This document shows, piece by piece, positions 31,499-42,374 of a DNA stretch of 64,000 nucleotides. The stretch's first letter is position 1, and the number at the start of each line of letters is the position of its first letter. Below the pieces are notes generated by a model. It searched no databases and was not told the DNA's origin. It saw nothing but the letters and a program-made list of their open reading frames with translations. The position numbers and the translations under genes were made by a program. This DNA is from Marvania coccoides (lineage: Eukaryota; Chlorophyta; Trebouxiophyceae; Chlorellales; Chlorellaceae), in contig OY978102.1 in the NCBI GenBank assembly GCA_963854735.1, positions 1,240,001 through 1,304,000 of the forward strand. The letters are read 5' to 3'.

Positions 31499-33859
31499 CT
31501 GAAAAATAAACCATATATATATATATATATCAAACGTGATGACGGCCGCGCAGAAGTTCAGAGGGTTCTATGGAATACGGCTTGCCTCGATCGACCACAG
31601 GCGTTGTGGCAGTCACAAAGACATCGACGTCTTCCACACATTCATTTTCAATCATCAATCCCCTGGATAGCTGGACGAAACCGCAGCACAAGAGAGCCAC
31701 GATTGTGAGGGGGATCATCGTACGGACGCCTGGCAAACAAAACACGCGTTTTCCTGCATGGCGTACACTTTTTTCTATGGCTTACTTGTATTAAAGTGCA
31801 GAGCAGGCGTCCGGCCGCCCTCTTTCCCTTTTTTGTTTTTTTTGGGCGATAAATTCTAGTCCCCGGGCAACTCGCCTGCTTCAATGCGAGTCGCCAACCC
31901 TATTGGGAGAAAAGGCCGTTGTATTAAACTCTGCAGTTGTACTCTGGCCTGCATCTGGACCGTGCGACGCCTCCTGGCCCCCTGACTATATCCAAGCAGT
32001 TTTGTGCGCTAGGGATTGTCGAGTGCGAACTGCAGACGAATGGTGCGTTTTCCATGCCGCGCCCTCCATTTTCACATGTTTTTACAGCTTGTTATTGTTG
32101 CATTATTGCCCGGGACCTCCGAGCGTACAATGGTTATACGAACGAACTGCCTATCCACGTGACGCGGCTCAAGGACTTTTTATCATACACCCCGTGATAC
32201 ATACATGTACAGGCCCGCAATCTTTGGATAGCGCTAGCTATCTGTGCGTTCATTGCAACAACCGCGCACGCCGCCCCCACTGTGCGGTCCGCTTTGGGGC
32301 GTGCGCTCCTCCAGAACCCAAACTGCACCGACTTCTGGCTGAATGACAACCCTGAAGGCTTCAGGTCATGCGTAGATGGCCTCTTTGCAATTGAAAGCTC
32401 TGGTGCAACCACTGGGACCTGCCCCACGGCCTGCAGAGCTGCGTTGGACACCTCTCCAGGTACGAGCCGTCGCCACACCTGTGGCATCTGGTGTTTGCAG
32501 GGCCCTGCACATGCCCTGCACATGCTGGTGTCTGTCCCATTTGCGTTGGTTTGTGTCACTCTCTGCTGACCCGTGCGCTTCATCTGTGTTGTATTGTACT
32601 CATTGCAGTTTGCTCCTCAGCTTTTGACGTTGTCGTGGAGGAATATCTCTCCGATGAGGGCATTGGCATCGGGAAGACGTTTTCATACTGCTCTCTCACC
32701 ATCGCGGGACCACGTTCAGTGAGTTTGTATACCGTGCAACATTTGCTTCAGTTCCTATTACTATCACTATGGCGGCACCACCCCGTTGCTTCCAATACAA
32801 ATACCTGGTCTACAAGACAGTAAAATAAACCCACGGCGGCATGCTGCGTGCAGGCCACTTCGCCAAGTCCACCACCCCCTCTCCAGAACCCAAACTGTAC
32901 CGACTTCTGGCTGAATGACAACCCTGAAGGCTTTGTGTCTTGCACATCAGGCCTTTTGGATATTGCAAGCTCTGGTGCAACCACTGGGATCTGCCCCACG
33001 GCCTGCAGAGCTGCGTTGGACACCTCTCCAGGTACGAGCCGTCGCCACATCTGTGGCATCTGGTGTTTGCAGGGCATGCCCTCCACATGCTGGTGTCTGT
33101 CCCATTTGCGTTGGTTTGTGTCACTCTCTGCTGACCCGTGCGCTTCATCTGTGTTGTATTGTACTCATTGCAGTTTGCTCCTCAGCTTTTGACGTTGTCA
33201 TGGAGGAAGTTCTCTCCGATGAGGGCATTGGCATCGGGAAGACGTTTTCGTACTGCTCGCTCACCATCGCGGGACCACCTTCAGTGAGTTTGTATACCAT
33301 GAAGCATGTTCTTCCTATTACTATCATTATGGCAGCATCACCCCGCTGCTGCCAATACAAATACTTGGTCTAAACGACAATTAAATAAAAACCCACGGCG
33401 GCATGCTGCGTGCAGGCCACTTCGCCAAGTCCAGCACCCCCTCTCCAGAACCCAAACTGTACCGACTTCTGGCTGAATGACAACCCTGAAGGCTTTGTGT
33501 CTTGCACAACAGGCCTTTTGGATATTGCAAGCTCTGGTGCAACCACTGGGACCTGCCCCACGGCCTGCAGAGCTGCGTTGGACACCTCTCCAGGTACGAG
33601 CCGTCGCCACACCTGTGGCATCTGGTGTTTGCAGGGCCCTGCACATGCCCTGCACATGCTGGTGTCTGTCCCATTTGCGTTGGTTTGTGTCACTCTCTGC
33701 TGACCCGTGTCCTTCATCTGTGATGTATTGCACTCATTGCAGTTTGCTCCTCACTTTTTGTCTTTGTCACGGAGGAGTTTCTCTCCGATGATGGAATCGG
33801 CATCGGGAAGACGTTTTCATACTGCTCTCTCACCATCGCGGGACCACGTTCAGTGAGTT
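31231..33859 (-). repeat. Right arm of 2.63-kb palindrome
   Basis: Inverted counterpart of 28302-30931. Outside the outer boundary (about 33859) the two sides are unrelated in colinear terms: to the left the stalk, TM and kinase exons follow, while to the right another module copy, a stalk and a GPI-like exon follow. The different flanks argue against a simple assembly fold-back. Confidence 0.95.
31530..31718 (-). CDS. Small secreted-peptide open frame, right-arm copy
   Basis: Same 62-residue product as the frame at 30446-30634, with no amino-acid difference visible. Signal peptide, then an acidic segment with one cysteine. It is separated from the following oxidase fragment only by a short AT repeat. 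It converges on its twin across the palindrome centre. Confidence 0.45.
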   Translation of the reverse strand: MIPLTIVALLCCGFVQLSRGLMIENECVEDVDVFVTATTPVVDRGKPYSIEPSELLRGRHHV

Positions 33860-34846
33860 TTTATACCGTGCAACATTTGCTTCAGTTCCTATTACTATCA
33901 CTATGGCGGCACCACCCCGTTGCTTCCAATACAAATACCTGGTCTACAAGACAGTAAAATAAACCCACGGCGGCATGCTGCGTGCAGGCCACTTCGCCAA
34001 GTCCACCACCCCCTCTTCAGAACCTAAACTGTACCGACTTCTGGCTGAATGACAACCCTGAAGGCTTTGTGTCTTGCACATCAGGCCTTTTGGATATTGC
34101 AAGCTCTGGTGCAACCACTGGGATCTGCCCCACGGCCTGCAGAGCTGCGTTGGACACCTCTCCAGGTACGAGCCGTCGCCACATCTGTGGCATCTGGTGT
34201 TTGCAGGGCATGCCCTGCACATGCTGGTGTCTGTCCCATTTGCGTTGGTTTGTGTCACTCTCTGCTGACCCGTGCGCTTCATCTGTGTTGTATTGTACTC
34301 ATTGCAGTTTGCTCCTCAGCTTTTGACGTTGTCATGGAGGAAGTTCTCTCCGATGAGGGCATTGGCATCGGGAAGACGTTTTCGTACTGCTCGCTCAACA
34401 TAGTCGGACCAAGCTCGGACCCAGTGAGTCTGTATGGGTTTAATGGTAGAGTGTTTACATTTTTCTTCTTTTTTTCTGCATTCCCCCCCTGCATTTTTCT
34501 TGCGTCCCCCCTGCAATTCTCTCTATTTTGGGTTTATAATTTTGTAGTTGGTGTTTGCATTAAAAACGATTCTCAATTCAGTATTTGCTTCGACTTGTAG
34601 AGCTCGCCACCAACCCAAACACCATCTCCCGTGCCAAGTACGTCACCACCGTCCTCGTCAAGCCCCCCATGCACTGGCGCCAATGGCATACTAGACTGTG
34701 GACCGCCTGTTGACACGGAGAACGCCCCTCCTGTTGAACCGCTAAACGTCCCGCCTCCACCTCCCAAGTCCAAGAGCAACGCACCTGGGAAATGGCAGGC
34801 CGTAGTCTCTTCCACCTTGCTCGTCGCATTTTTTTTTATGGTTTAA
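32213..34846 (+). CDS. GPI-anchored ectodomain paralogue of the receptor kinase (four modules, no kinase)
   Basis: Nine exons close in phase to 490 residues: 32213-32459, 32609-32718, 32854-33031, 33174-33283, 33416-33593, 33743-33852, 33988-34165, 34308-34423, 34601-34846. The first six are the palindromic twins of the kinase-gene exons: same signal peptide and three six-cysteine modules, including NPNCTDFWLNDNPEG and FSYCSL. A fourth module lies outside the palindrome. The last exon encodes a Ser/Pro-rich stalk (SSPPTQTPSPVPSTSPP), PPPPPKSKSNAPGK and a hydrophobic end (WQAVVSSTLLVAFFFMV), the layout of a GPI-attachment signal with a small-residue omega site near SNA. It should be a surface or shed protein with the same binding face as the kinase, possibly a decoy or co-receptor (inference). 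The start codon is uncertain; ATG 32130-32132 as a tiny exon fits. Confidence 0.85.
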
Positions 34847-35133
34847 ATTCTTTCATTCTCAACAAAGATAGCCTACTGTCTTTGCGTTCATTCTCTAATA
34901 TGTTGCATGTTGGACGATGAGTAGAGCCCCGCTGGCGGCCGCTTGGAGGCGGCCGGGGAGGTTACTGCACCCTTTCATTCGCTGGGATCTTGCTGCCGAT
35001 TGCTATGTGGCGGGGCCACCGGGCTAAGTAATTCCCTGTTTTTCTTAAATCACTACTGTCCTAGTTTCCTGTGCTCGTCTTTTTCTTCAAGAATCTTTTC
35101 GTTTCCAATCACTTTCGTTTCCCATCCGGCCAG

Positions 35134-35231
35134 CTGCTCTGGCTGCGCCTGGAACTACGTGTTGTTTTGTTTTGACTCCAGCCCACCAGCTCCCACTGGG
35201 GGGGAGCCGGTACAGCTGCTGCACCATGTTG
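35134..35231 (+). other. Possible exon remnant, Cys-rich
   Basis: After a good acceptor (CCATCCGGCCAG) the frame reads CSGCAWNYVLFCFDSSPP followed by APTGGEPVQLLHH. Base composition is exon-like compared with its surroundings. I could not link it in phase to the exon at 35719, and no start is visible. It may belong to a decayed gene. Confidence 0.3.
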
Positions 35232-35718
35232 AATACTCCCGTGTCCCGTGTTTGTGTCCACGGCTGGCAGCAATGGGTTCTAGTATTCCTGTACCAGCAC
35301 CAGCTACACATCTACATTGCTTTTACAACCGCTTGTACAAAATATTCATGCCTATTCGCATTTCAAGTACGCCTTTGGCTTCCCTTGATTCCCATCGCAT
35401 TATTAGCTATGCCGTCTTTCCCCTCCTTGGCAAACGTCAACTTCACGTCACTATGTGCCTTGCCCTTGCATCCAAGACCTCGTCTCCTTGCCCGTTCTGG
35501 GGGGGTAACTATGAATTAGTATACCTCTGAATCCATCTTGTAACTCACACAACTAGTAGAGTTGGTCACACTAACTACTACACTGCCCGTTCTTTTTTCT
35601 ATATTTCTATTCTAATAAATGGACCCTGGGTCCCGTCCCGCCTGCTGGGACTTGGGCATGTACCACCCTCGTCATCAGGCATGGCCCCTCAGCATAGCCA
35701 TGGTTCTTCTCTTTTCAG

Positions 35719-35826
35719 GGTTCTGCAGGCACGACTGGCTTCCGCATCAAGGTTGGGGCCAAGGAGAGGGTGAAGCCCTTTGTTGATTGCTTGGTGGACG
35801 CTGACGGCGCCATCTTAAGTTGGTAG
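35719..35826 (+). other. Possible terminal exon, orphan
   Basis: Following TTCTCTTTTCAG, 36 codons read GSAGTTGFRIKVGAKERVK then PFVDCLVDADGAILSW and a stop. The composition and clean acceptor suggest a real last exon, but upstream exons are not identifiable. It could be a relic of another secreted protein related to the small peptide in the palindrome arms, which is speculation. Confidence 0.35.
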
Positions 35827-35933
35827 CGTGTGTGCTTTATTCTTGTCCCTTTAGGGTGCGGCAAAATTCCATCTTTATAAAAATTAAATTTAAACTACTC
35901 GTGTTGCAGTATAACTGCCTGTATTTTCCAGAT

Positions 35934-36639
35934 TCATTCATCGCTGTCAGACTCGGAGATTTCATACTCAATAACCCTTCGATTCTGTATTCGCGTAATG
36001 GGAGGGAGGTCGTCATCACTGCTGCTGTACTCTTCATTTACTTCCGCCCCTTCACCTGCCACTTCGGCTGCTGCTGCTGCCCCATTGCCTTCATTTTCAA
36101 CCGCTGAAGCTGTACCGCTTTCACTCAACCCCAGCTTCACCAGCTGCTCTGCTGCCTCTCCCACCTCCCCGCCACTCTCTGCAACCACCACCGCCACCGC
36201 TTCCTCTTCCTTGCCGCTGCCGCTCGCTCCTTCCTCAAACTCTTTAGGCCACGCCCCAGGGATCTTTTTCATCTGCTTGACGTGATCGGCGAACAAGACG
36301 TGCACGATCTGCCCAGACACCGCAGCGTCAGTGCCCTCCTCGCTCTCAACGATCAGGTAGTTGCCGCGCTTGATCCACAGCTTCTTGTGGAAGCGAGCAG
36401 GCAGGAGGCACAGCGTCCTTCGCCCGTCGGGGTATTCAACCTGCAAAAATTGAGGGTGCGTTCGTGTTTATTTGCATATCGAGGTGAGAGAATGGAGGCT
36501 TCTCGTTGGTTTTATAGCCCGGAAAGCTTGCCTCGATGAGGTTGCTGCCTCGACTGCCCACAGCCATGACAATGTGCTGGCCTTCCCCAGGGGGTTCGAC
36601 GTCCGCTTGCAGTGCGTTGAGTAGCACGTGTTTTCTCAT
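35934..36639 (-). CDS. EIF1AD: EIF1AD-like protein (eIF1A/S1 domain)
   Basis: Exons 36639-36532 and 36440-35934 give 204 residues. The intron is GC-AG: GAG|GCAAGC at 36532/36531, acceptor ending 36441, which restores GSRGSNLIEVEYPDGRRTLC across the junction. The N-terminal OB fold (residues ~1-85) has MRKHVLLNALQADVE, LLPARFHKKLWIKRGNYLIV and GQIVHVLFADHVKQM, the eIF1A-like pattern of EIF1AD. The C-terminal half is acidic and Ala/Glu-rich with SSSDDDLPPI and a final SESDSDE. EIF1AD is a nuclear RNA-binding protein linked to ribosome maturation. It is divergent from the ARC5-type gene. Confidence 0.9.
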
Positions 36640-36994
36640 TATTATTCAGATATAAAGAAGGTGGTTTTGCAATGGCATGCGTCGAAAATTAATTGAAAAT
36701 GTTGTGAGAAACGCGGTGCTGTGTTGTTCTGGGTGAATGCAGTTGCTTGTTGGGCTTCCGATGATTAATCGAACGGTGGTATCCACCCCTGTTTTGCCCA
36801 TTTATTGCTCCCTTTCTACCTCAACCAAATATTAAAACTGCTTCAAACCGTCGCTCGACAGAACACCCCCCTGCGCACTCGCCGGCTATATATATTAAAA
36901 TATTTATTTTCAGAAATCTGCAACCCCATCGCCGATACTATAGCACCGTAGCGCACGCCCGCGCGCGAGACTCCCGGGCATTTCTAACGACTAA
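36640..36994. promoter_or_regulatory. Divergent promoter region EIF1AD / ARC5-like
   Basis: 355 bp between divergent starts, with a TATATATA stretch at about 36890-36897, roughly 100 bp before the ARC5-like ATG. Nothing else is recognisable. Confidence 0.45.
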
Positions 36995-39900
36995 ATGGCG
37001 GAGCGTTGGTTGGCCATGCACGCCACCAACAGCTCCCGGTACCCTCGGGCATCTCAAGATACACACCTCAACTCTGGCGTGGACGCGGAGGAGAACCGCA
37101 CGCCGGCCTCTATGCTCCGTGCCAGCATGCGAAGCGAATTCCCGCAGGAGATGTCCCCCGGCCGCTCCGATCGCGCCTTCCGCAGCGGCAACGAGCGTTT
37201 GTACGAGGCCTACAACGACTTGCACTCGCTGGCGCAGGACTTTGAGAAGCCGTTTGACGCCCCGGCCATTTTGGTGGTTGGCCATCAAACTGATGGCAAA
37301 TCAGGTGCGTCACAACAAGTATTCCCCCCCTCCTACTGCCTGCATATATACAATACTGAAGTTACATTTTCGTTGAGTTGCGCAGCCCTGGTCGAGGCCC
37401 TGATGGGCTTCCAGTTCAACCACGTCGGGGGCGGCACCAAGACTCGCCGCCCCATCACGCTGCACATGAAGTACAACTCGGCGTGCGTGCAGCCCAACTG
37501 CTTCCTGGTGAGCGAGGAGTTTGGCGAGCAGGAGCTCTCCCTGGAGGAGCTGCAGGTGCGTCTTTCCATACATTAAATGAAAACCGCGGCGGCGCCCAAC
37601 CGTCGCGGTGCTGACGCAGTTTTGAAGCTTTTTGGCTATTTTCATGCAGCAAGTTTTCTCCTATGATTAACTCACAGCCCCGGAGTGCTCCAACCAGCCT
37701 CCTCGCTTGCAGTTTTAATAGCACGTTATTTTCACGTTATTATCAGCCTTCAACTCACTTCTCCCTCCCTTCAAAATTCTCCTCCCACCCCTTCTCTTCA
37801 GGACTACATCGAGAACGAGAACGCGCGGCTGGACCGCGAGGGCCAGTTCTGGTCCAAGGAGATCGTGGTGAAAATCGAGTACAAGTTCTGCCCCAACCTC
37901 ACCATCATTGATACGCCTGGCCTCATCTCCGCCGCCCCCGGCAAGCGCAACTCCTCCCTCCAGAACTCCTCCCGCCAGGTGGAGGCCATGGTGCGCGCCA
38001 AGATGGACCAGAAGGAGTACATCATTCTGTGCCTTGAGGACTCTAACGACTGGAGCAACGCCACCACCCGCCGCCTGGTGATGGCAGTGGACCCCTCCCT
38101 CTCGCGCACCGTCATCGTCTCCACCAAGCTCGACACCCGCATCCCGCAGTTTGCGCGCCCTCACGACGTGGAGACCTACCTGCGCCCCCCCGCGCGGCTG
38201 CTGGAGCCCACCATGCTGGGTGGGTCGCCGTTCTTCACGTCGGTGCCCTCAGGTCGCGTGGGCAACTCTCGGGACGCGATTTTCAGGTCAAACGAGCATT
38301 TCCGCATGGCAGTGGCGGAGCGGGAGGCGCTGGACGTTGCAGAGCTGGAGGCGCGCATGGGGCGTAAGCTGGAGCGGGCCGAGCGGGCACGCATCGGCGT
38401 GGGCCAGCTGCGCCGCTTCCTGGAGCACTTGCTGCAGCGGCGGTACCTGGAGAACGTGCCTACCATCGTTCCCGTGCTGGAGCGGGAGTACCGCATCGCC
38501 TCGCGCCGCCTGGAAGAGACCCAGGTTAGTTCAGTTGTTTCTTATTGAGAAATAATAATTTAGCAAGGATGTGCATGTTCAATGCTCTTTAATACACGAA
38601 TGCTAAGGCGTGTATTTCTTTAATTTAATAATTTCATTTTTTGGCCTTGCAACAAATAAGTAAAACTGACCACCTCTCGTTTCCCCCCCCTCCCTCCCCC
38701 AAACTAACAACAGGTGGAGCTCAACGACCTGGAGTCGGAGAAGCTCAAGGAGCGCGGGCGCGTGTTCCGCGAGGCCTTCATCGCCAAGCTGGGACTGCTG
38801 CTGCGCGGCACCGTGGCCGCCCCTCCCGACCGCTTTGGCGAGACGCTGGCTGACGAACACATCCGCGGCGGCGCTTTCGTGGGGCCCGACAACCGCCCAC
38901 TGGGAGTGGACGCACAGCTCCCCAACGCCCACATGCGTCTGTTTGGTGGCGCCCAGTACCACCGCGCCATGGCCGAGTTCCGGACCGCCATTGGCACAAT
39001 GACCTGCCCCGACATCTCGCGCGAGGAGATCGTCAACGCCTGCGGCATCGACGACTTCCACGACGGCGTGAACTACACCCGTACCGCGTGCGTCATCGCG
39101 GTGTCCAAGGCCCGCGACATTTTCGAGCCGTTCCTGCACCAGCTGGGCTACCGGCTGGCGCACGTGCAGCGCCGCATGCTTCCCATCGCCATGCACCTCC
39201 TGCAGAAGGACGGATCTTTTCTGAACGGGCACGACCTGTTTTTGAAGCGGCTGGGCGCGGCGTACCACGCCTACATCGAAGAGATCGAGCGGGGGACAAG
39301 GAGCAAGTGCCTTGAGGACCTGCAGTCCACCACGCGCTACGTGACGTGGTCGCTGCACACCAAGAGCCGCTCATCCCTGAAGGCCATGTTGTCAAAGGTG
39401 ACGGGGCCCGAGGCGGCGGCGGCAAAGGGGGCGGCCGCTGCCGGCGGAAAGGGCGGGGCCAACGCCGACAACAGCATGCTGGAGGTGAGCTTATTTCTTT
39501 TGCTGGAAGTATTGAGTGTGTTTAAGTTAACCCTTCTACTGATTTCAATACTGCTACGCATGATGAGTAATTTGTGATTACCTTTGCCGGCCACACATAT
39601 TATTATTTATTATTTAATAATAACATTTCTGCCCTGCCTCCCCCTCCCTCCTTCCAGGTGCTGGAGAACACGCTGTGGAACCGATCTCTGGGGGCCATGA
39701 GCGAGGAGATCGTGGCTGCGCTGGTGTGCCAGATCTTTGAGGGCATCCGCGACCACTTCGTGCAGAGCGTGGAGCTCAAGTTCAACTGCTTCTTCCTCAT
39801 GCCCATCGTGGACGCCTTCCCCACCCGCCTGCGGGAGGAGCTGGAGTCCGCCTATGAGGAGGACCTGGACGAGGTGTTTGACGTGGCTGCTGTGCGTGCT

Positions 39901-40287
39901 GCGCTGGAGCAGCGTCTCAAGTCGCTGGAGTCGGAGCTGCACCAGGTGGAGCGCCTGCAGCGCAAGTTCGCCATGATCCACACCACCCTGGCGCAGCAGC
40001 AGACCAACGGGAAGCCCGACGCCGCGCCCACCGCCGGCGCAACGACAGCCGGTGGTGGCGCTGCAAACGGCGGCGGAGTTTCGACCAGCCAGATCGACCC
40101 CAGGATTCTGCGGGAGAGCCACGACGCGCTGAACCCTTTGTCCTTCGCGCGGGCCTCCACCGCCAGCCAGGGCGTCGGCAAGACCGAGGCGGCAGTGAAG
40201 GCGGCGGCAGCCAAGCTGGCGGCGTCGATCGACCTCAACGGGAAAGGCGGGGTGTCGGGCTCGACTCGGCTGAACACCCTCCGGTGA
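36995..40287 (+). CDS. ARC5: ARC5/DRP5B-type plastid-division dynamin
   Basis: Five exons (36995-37304, 37386-37555, 37802-38524, 38714-39484, 39658-40287) give 867 residues. The GTPase domain has VVGHQTDGKSALVEALMGFQ (P loop, split by intron 1), FNHVGGGTKTRRPITLHMKY (switch I), TIIDTPGLIS (G3) and VSTKLDTRIPQF (G4, TKLD). This P-loop/switch-I sequence is characteristic of ARC5 rather than classical dynamins. The stalk follows with DDFHDGVNYTRTACVIAVSK and FEPFLHQLGYRLAHV. The C-terminal ~170 residues are Ala/Gly-rich. ARC5/DRP5B assembles on the cytosolic face of the chloroplast envelope at the division ring and constricts it. No GED-type motif is clear by eye, as in plant ARC5. Confidence 0.94.
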
Positions 40288-40839
40288 TGGCTGCGAGGGG
40301 CGTAGTCGTACAGCGCGATCGTACGACAGCAGCGTATTTTGCGTATAGTACAAGTGGAAAGTATGATGGTGGTGAGTTTTTAGAGCGATTAGAGCGTAGT
40401 AGTGGACGCGACGGCGGTGGCGATGCTGGATTTAGTAGTAGTTTGAGGCGGTGGCGGCGGGTTGCATTGTTGTTAACGGCAGGAGGATTGGGTTTATTGG
40501 CGACGACGTCCACCTGGCCTCTCTCTCCCCTTTTCGTATTCTGGATATGTTTCTGTGTGATTGATGCTATTCTTACTTTTTCTGGGCTGTGACGGGGGGT
40601 CTCTCTGGCTGAGGAGGGGCTGCGATTTACGCCCCCCTGCTGGAAGCCCACCTCCCCAGTAAAACCTTGTGTTTTTTTTGACGAATGATTTATTTTCCCT
40701 GCATGCTTTGCTTCTTCTTTTTATTTTTAATTTTCTATACTTTGTACTTGAATCCTTAATGTAATTGCTGATCGAATATCCGCTATTTCAAGCACGAAAT
40801 TTTCAACTTGGATCATATCGAAAAATAATTATAAGTCTA
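40288..40839. other. Intergenic, 3' UTR of ARC5-like gene
   Basis: 552 bp between two plus-strand genes. A 102-codon frame begins at an ATG overlapping the ARC5 stop, but it lacks any homology signal and is treated as chance. AT-rich toward the next gene. Confidence 0.5.
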
Positions 40840-41741
40840 ATGTCCGTGCCGCCAACGATCCAGCAAGCGGCGGAGGCGGCACGGGAAGGCAACGTCCAGC
40901 TGTTTGCGGAGCTGAGCGACGCGGCGCTGCAGCAGCTGTGCGCCAAACGGGACGAAGATGGCCGCTCCCTCTTCCACACAGCCGTGGCTGCTGGCAACCA
41001 GCAGCTGGCGGAGCTGCTCCTGGCGAGGGGTGGGGCTGCGGCGACGGTGGACGCCCAAGACGAGGCGCAGTGGACGCCGCTTATGTCTGCAGTGAGCGCC
41101 GGCCATGAATCTCTAGTGCGGCTGCTGCTGTCGCTCGCCGTTGACGTCAATAAAACCACCGCGCAGGGCCGCACAGCGCTGCACTACGCCGCCTCCAAGG
41201 GCCGCGTCGCCATCATACGGCTGCTGATCCAAAATGACGCTTCCTCCGCGAAGCAGAAGGACTGCACGGGGGCGCTGCCGCTGCACCGTGCTGCGAGTGC
41301 TGGGCATGCTGAGGCTGTCAAGGCGCTGCTGGGCAAGGGCGCCACTCCGAAGCACATGGTGGACGCGCGTGACGGCTCCAAATCGACGGCCCTGCTGCTG
41401 GCGTGTGGCGGAGGGCACCAGGTTAGAAAAAGAAATAAATATAAATGTGCACTGAACGGTGTTTTTTTTCAGTTTCAAAAGCTCCTTATTTTGAGTTTGC
41501 GTACAATAAATGTTTTGTGAAGGACAACGCATTATTTTTGAACTCGTTTATTTTGCTTGCATCATTGCTGCAGGCGGCGGCGGCGGCGTTGGCTGCTGCA
41601 GGGGCGGACGTCGAGGCGGAGGACGCCGAGGGGGTGACTCCGCTGGCCGCTGCTGCGGTGCATGGCAATCTGCGGCAGATTCTGGCGGGGCTGGCATCTG
41701 GCGAGATGGACATTGATGAATTGGATCAACGTGGAATTTGA
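40840..41741 (+). CDS. Ankyrin-repeat protein, gankyrin/PSMD10-like
   Basis: Exons 40840-41421 and 41574-41741 (phase 0) give 249 residues, close to gankyrin length and made almost wholly of ankyrin repeats. Repeats include DEDGRSLFHTAVAAGNQQLA, QWTPLMSAVSAGHESLVRLL, GRTALHYAASKGRVAIIRLL, ALPLHRAASAGHAEAVKALL and EGVTPLAAAAVHGN. The uninterrupted 6-7-repeat layout without other domains resembles the proteasome assembly chaperone PSMD10/Nas6, which binds the Rpt3 ATPase C-terminus. Ankyrin repeats alone do not prove this, so the specific assignment is tentative. Confidence 0.8.
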
Positions 41742-42374
41742 AGGAAGAAAATTCAAGTTCTTTAAAGCGAGATCTTAATTATAACAACGAGGGGTTACAA
41801 GAGGTATTTTAGATGCGTAAGAAGAGATAGGGATAGGCTGAATAGCAGGGCAGTCTGTCTGGAGAGAGGGATACAAATCGCAAGCTCTTGCCCCATGCGC
41901 ATAAATTCCTAGAGAGACTTAAAAAAATATTTTTGCGCTTTCAAATACGTATCTCGAGATCGGCCAATCTATCTGTCGCGCTGTTTGTTCCTGTTCCACC
42001 GCTGCCGCTGCCCGACAATTAAAGTGCACAAGCCTCAGGTAATGGCCTCATTATGAAGCCCTGAAATTCCTCAACGCAGCCATATCTAGCTCAGCATTCT
42101 CGTTTAAGCTTTCTAAACTGGTCCCTTTCTGCTGGTAGTACAAATGAATGGAAGGGGAAATATGAAAAGATTGAGTTAGTTGCAAATCTGTCAGAATATG
42201 GCTGTATATATAATGCACATTGTATTTGAAATCGTGAAAAAGGAGGGAAATAGTAACAATGAAAGGGTTCAAGGGTTCAAGGTTTCAAGGTTTTGCAAAA
42301 CACAAAGTTTTGTAAAACACAAAGCAAAAGTTTCGCTGTCCTTGTTGCTGCATGGAGGTCAAAACCAAATATCT
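41742..42374. other. Convergent intergenic
   Basis: 633 bp between convergent genes. It contains a short direct repeat near 42260-42325 (AAGGGTTCAAGGGTTCAAGG and ACACAAAG twice). No gene is seen. Confidence 0.5.

Noticed and set aside
28302..33859. The palindrome as a transposon with terminal inverted repeats
   Set aside because: The arms contain gene exons and introns, there is no transposase and I see no target-site duplication at the outer edges; inverted duplication of genic DNA explains it better.
40287..40592. A 102-codon frame with two hydrophobic stretches overlapping the ARC5-like stop
   Set aside because: It lies in the 3' UTR, has no recognisable family and its composition resembles the UTR; overlap of TGA/ATG is probably chance.
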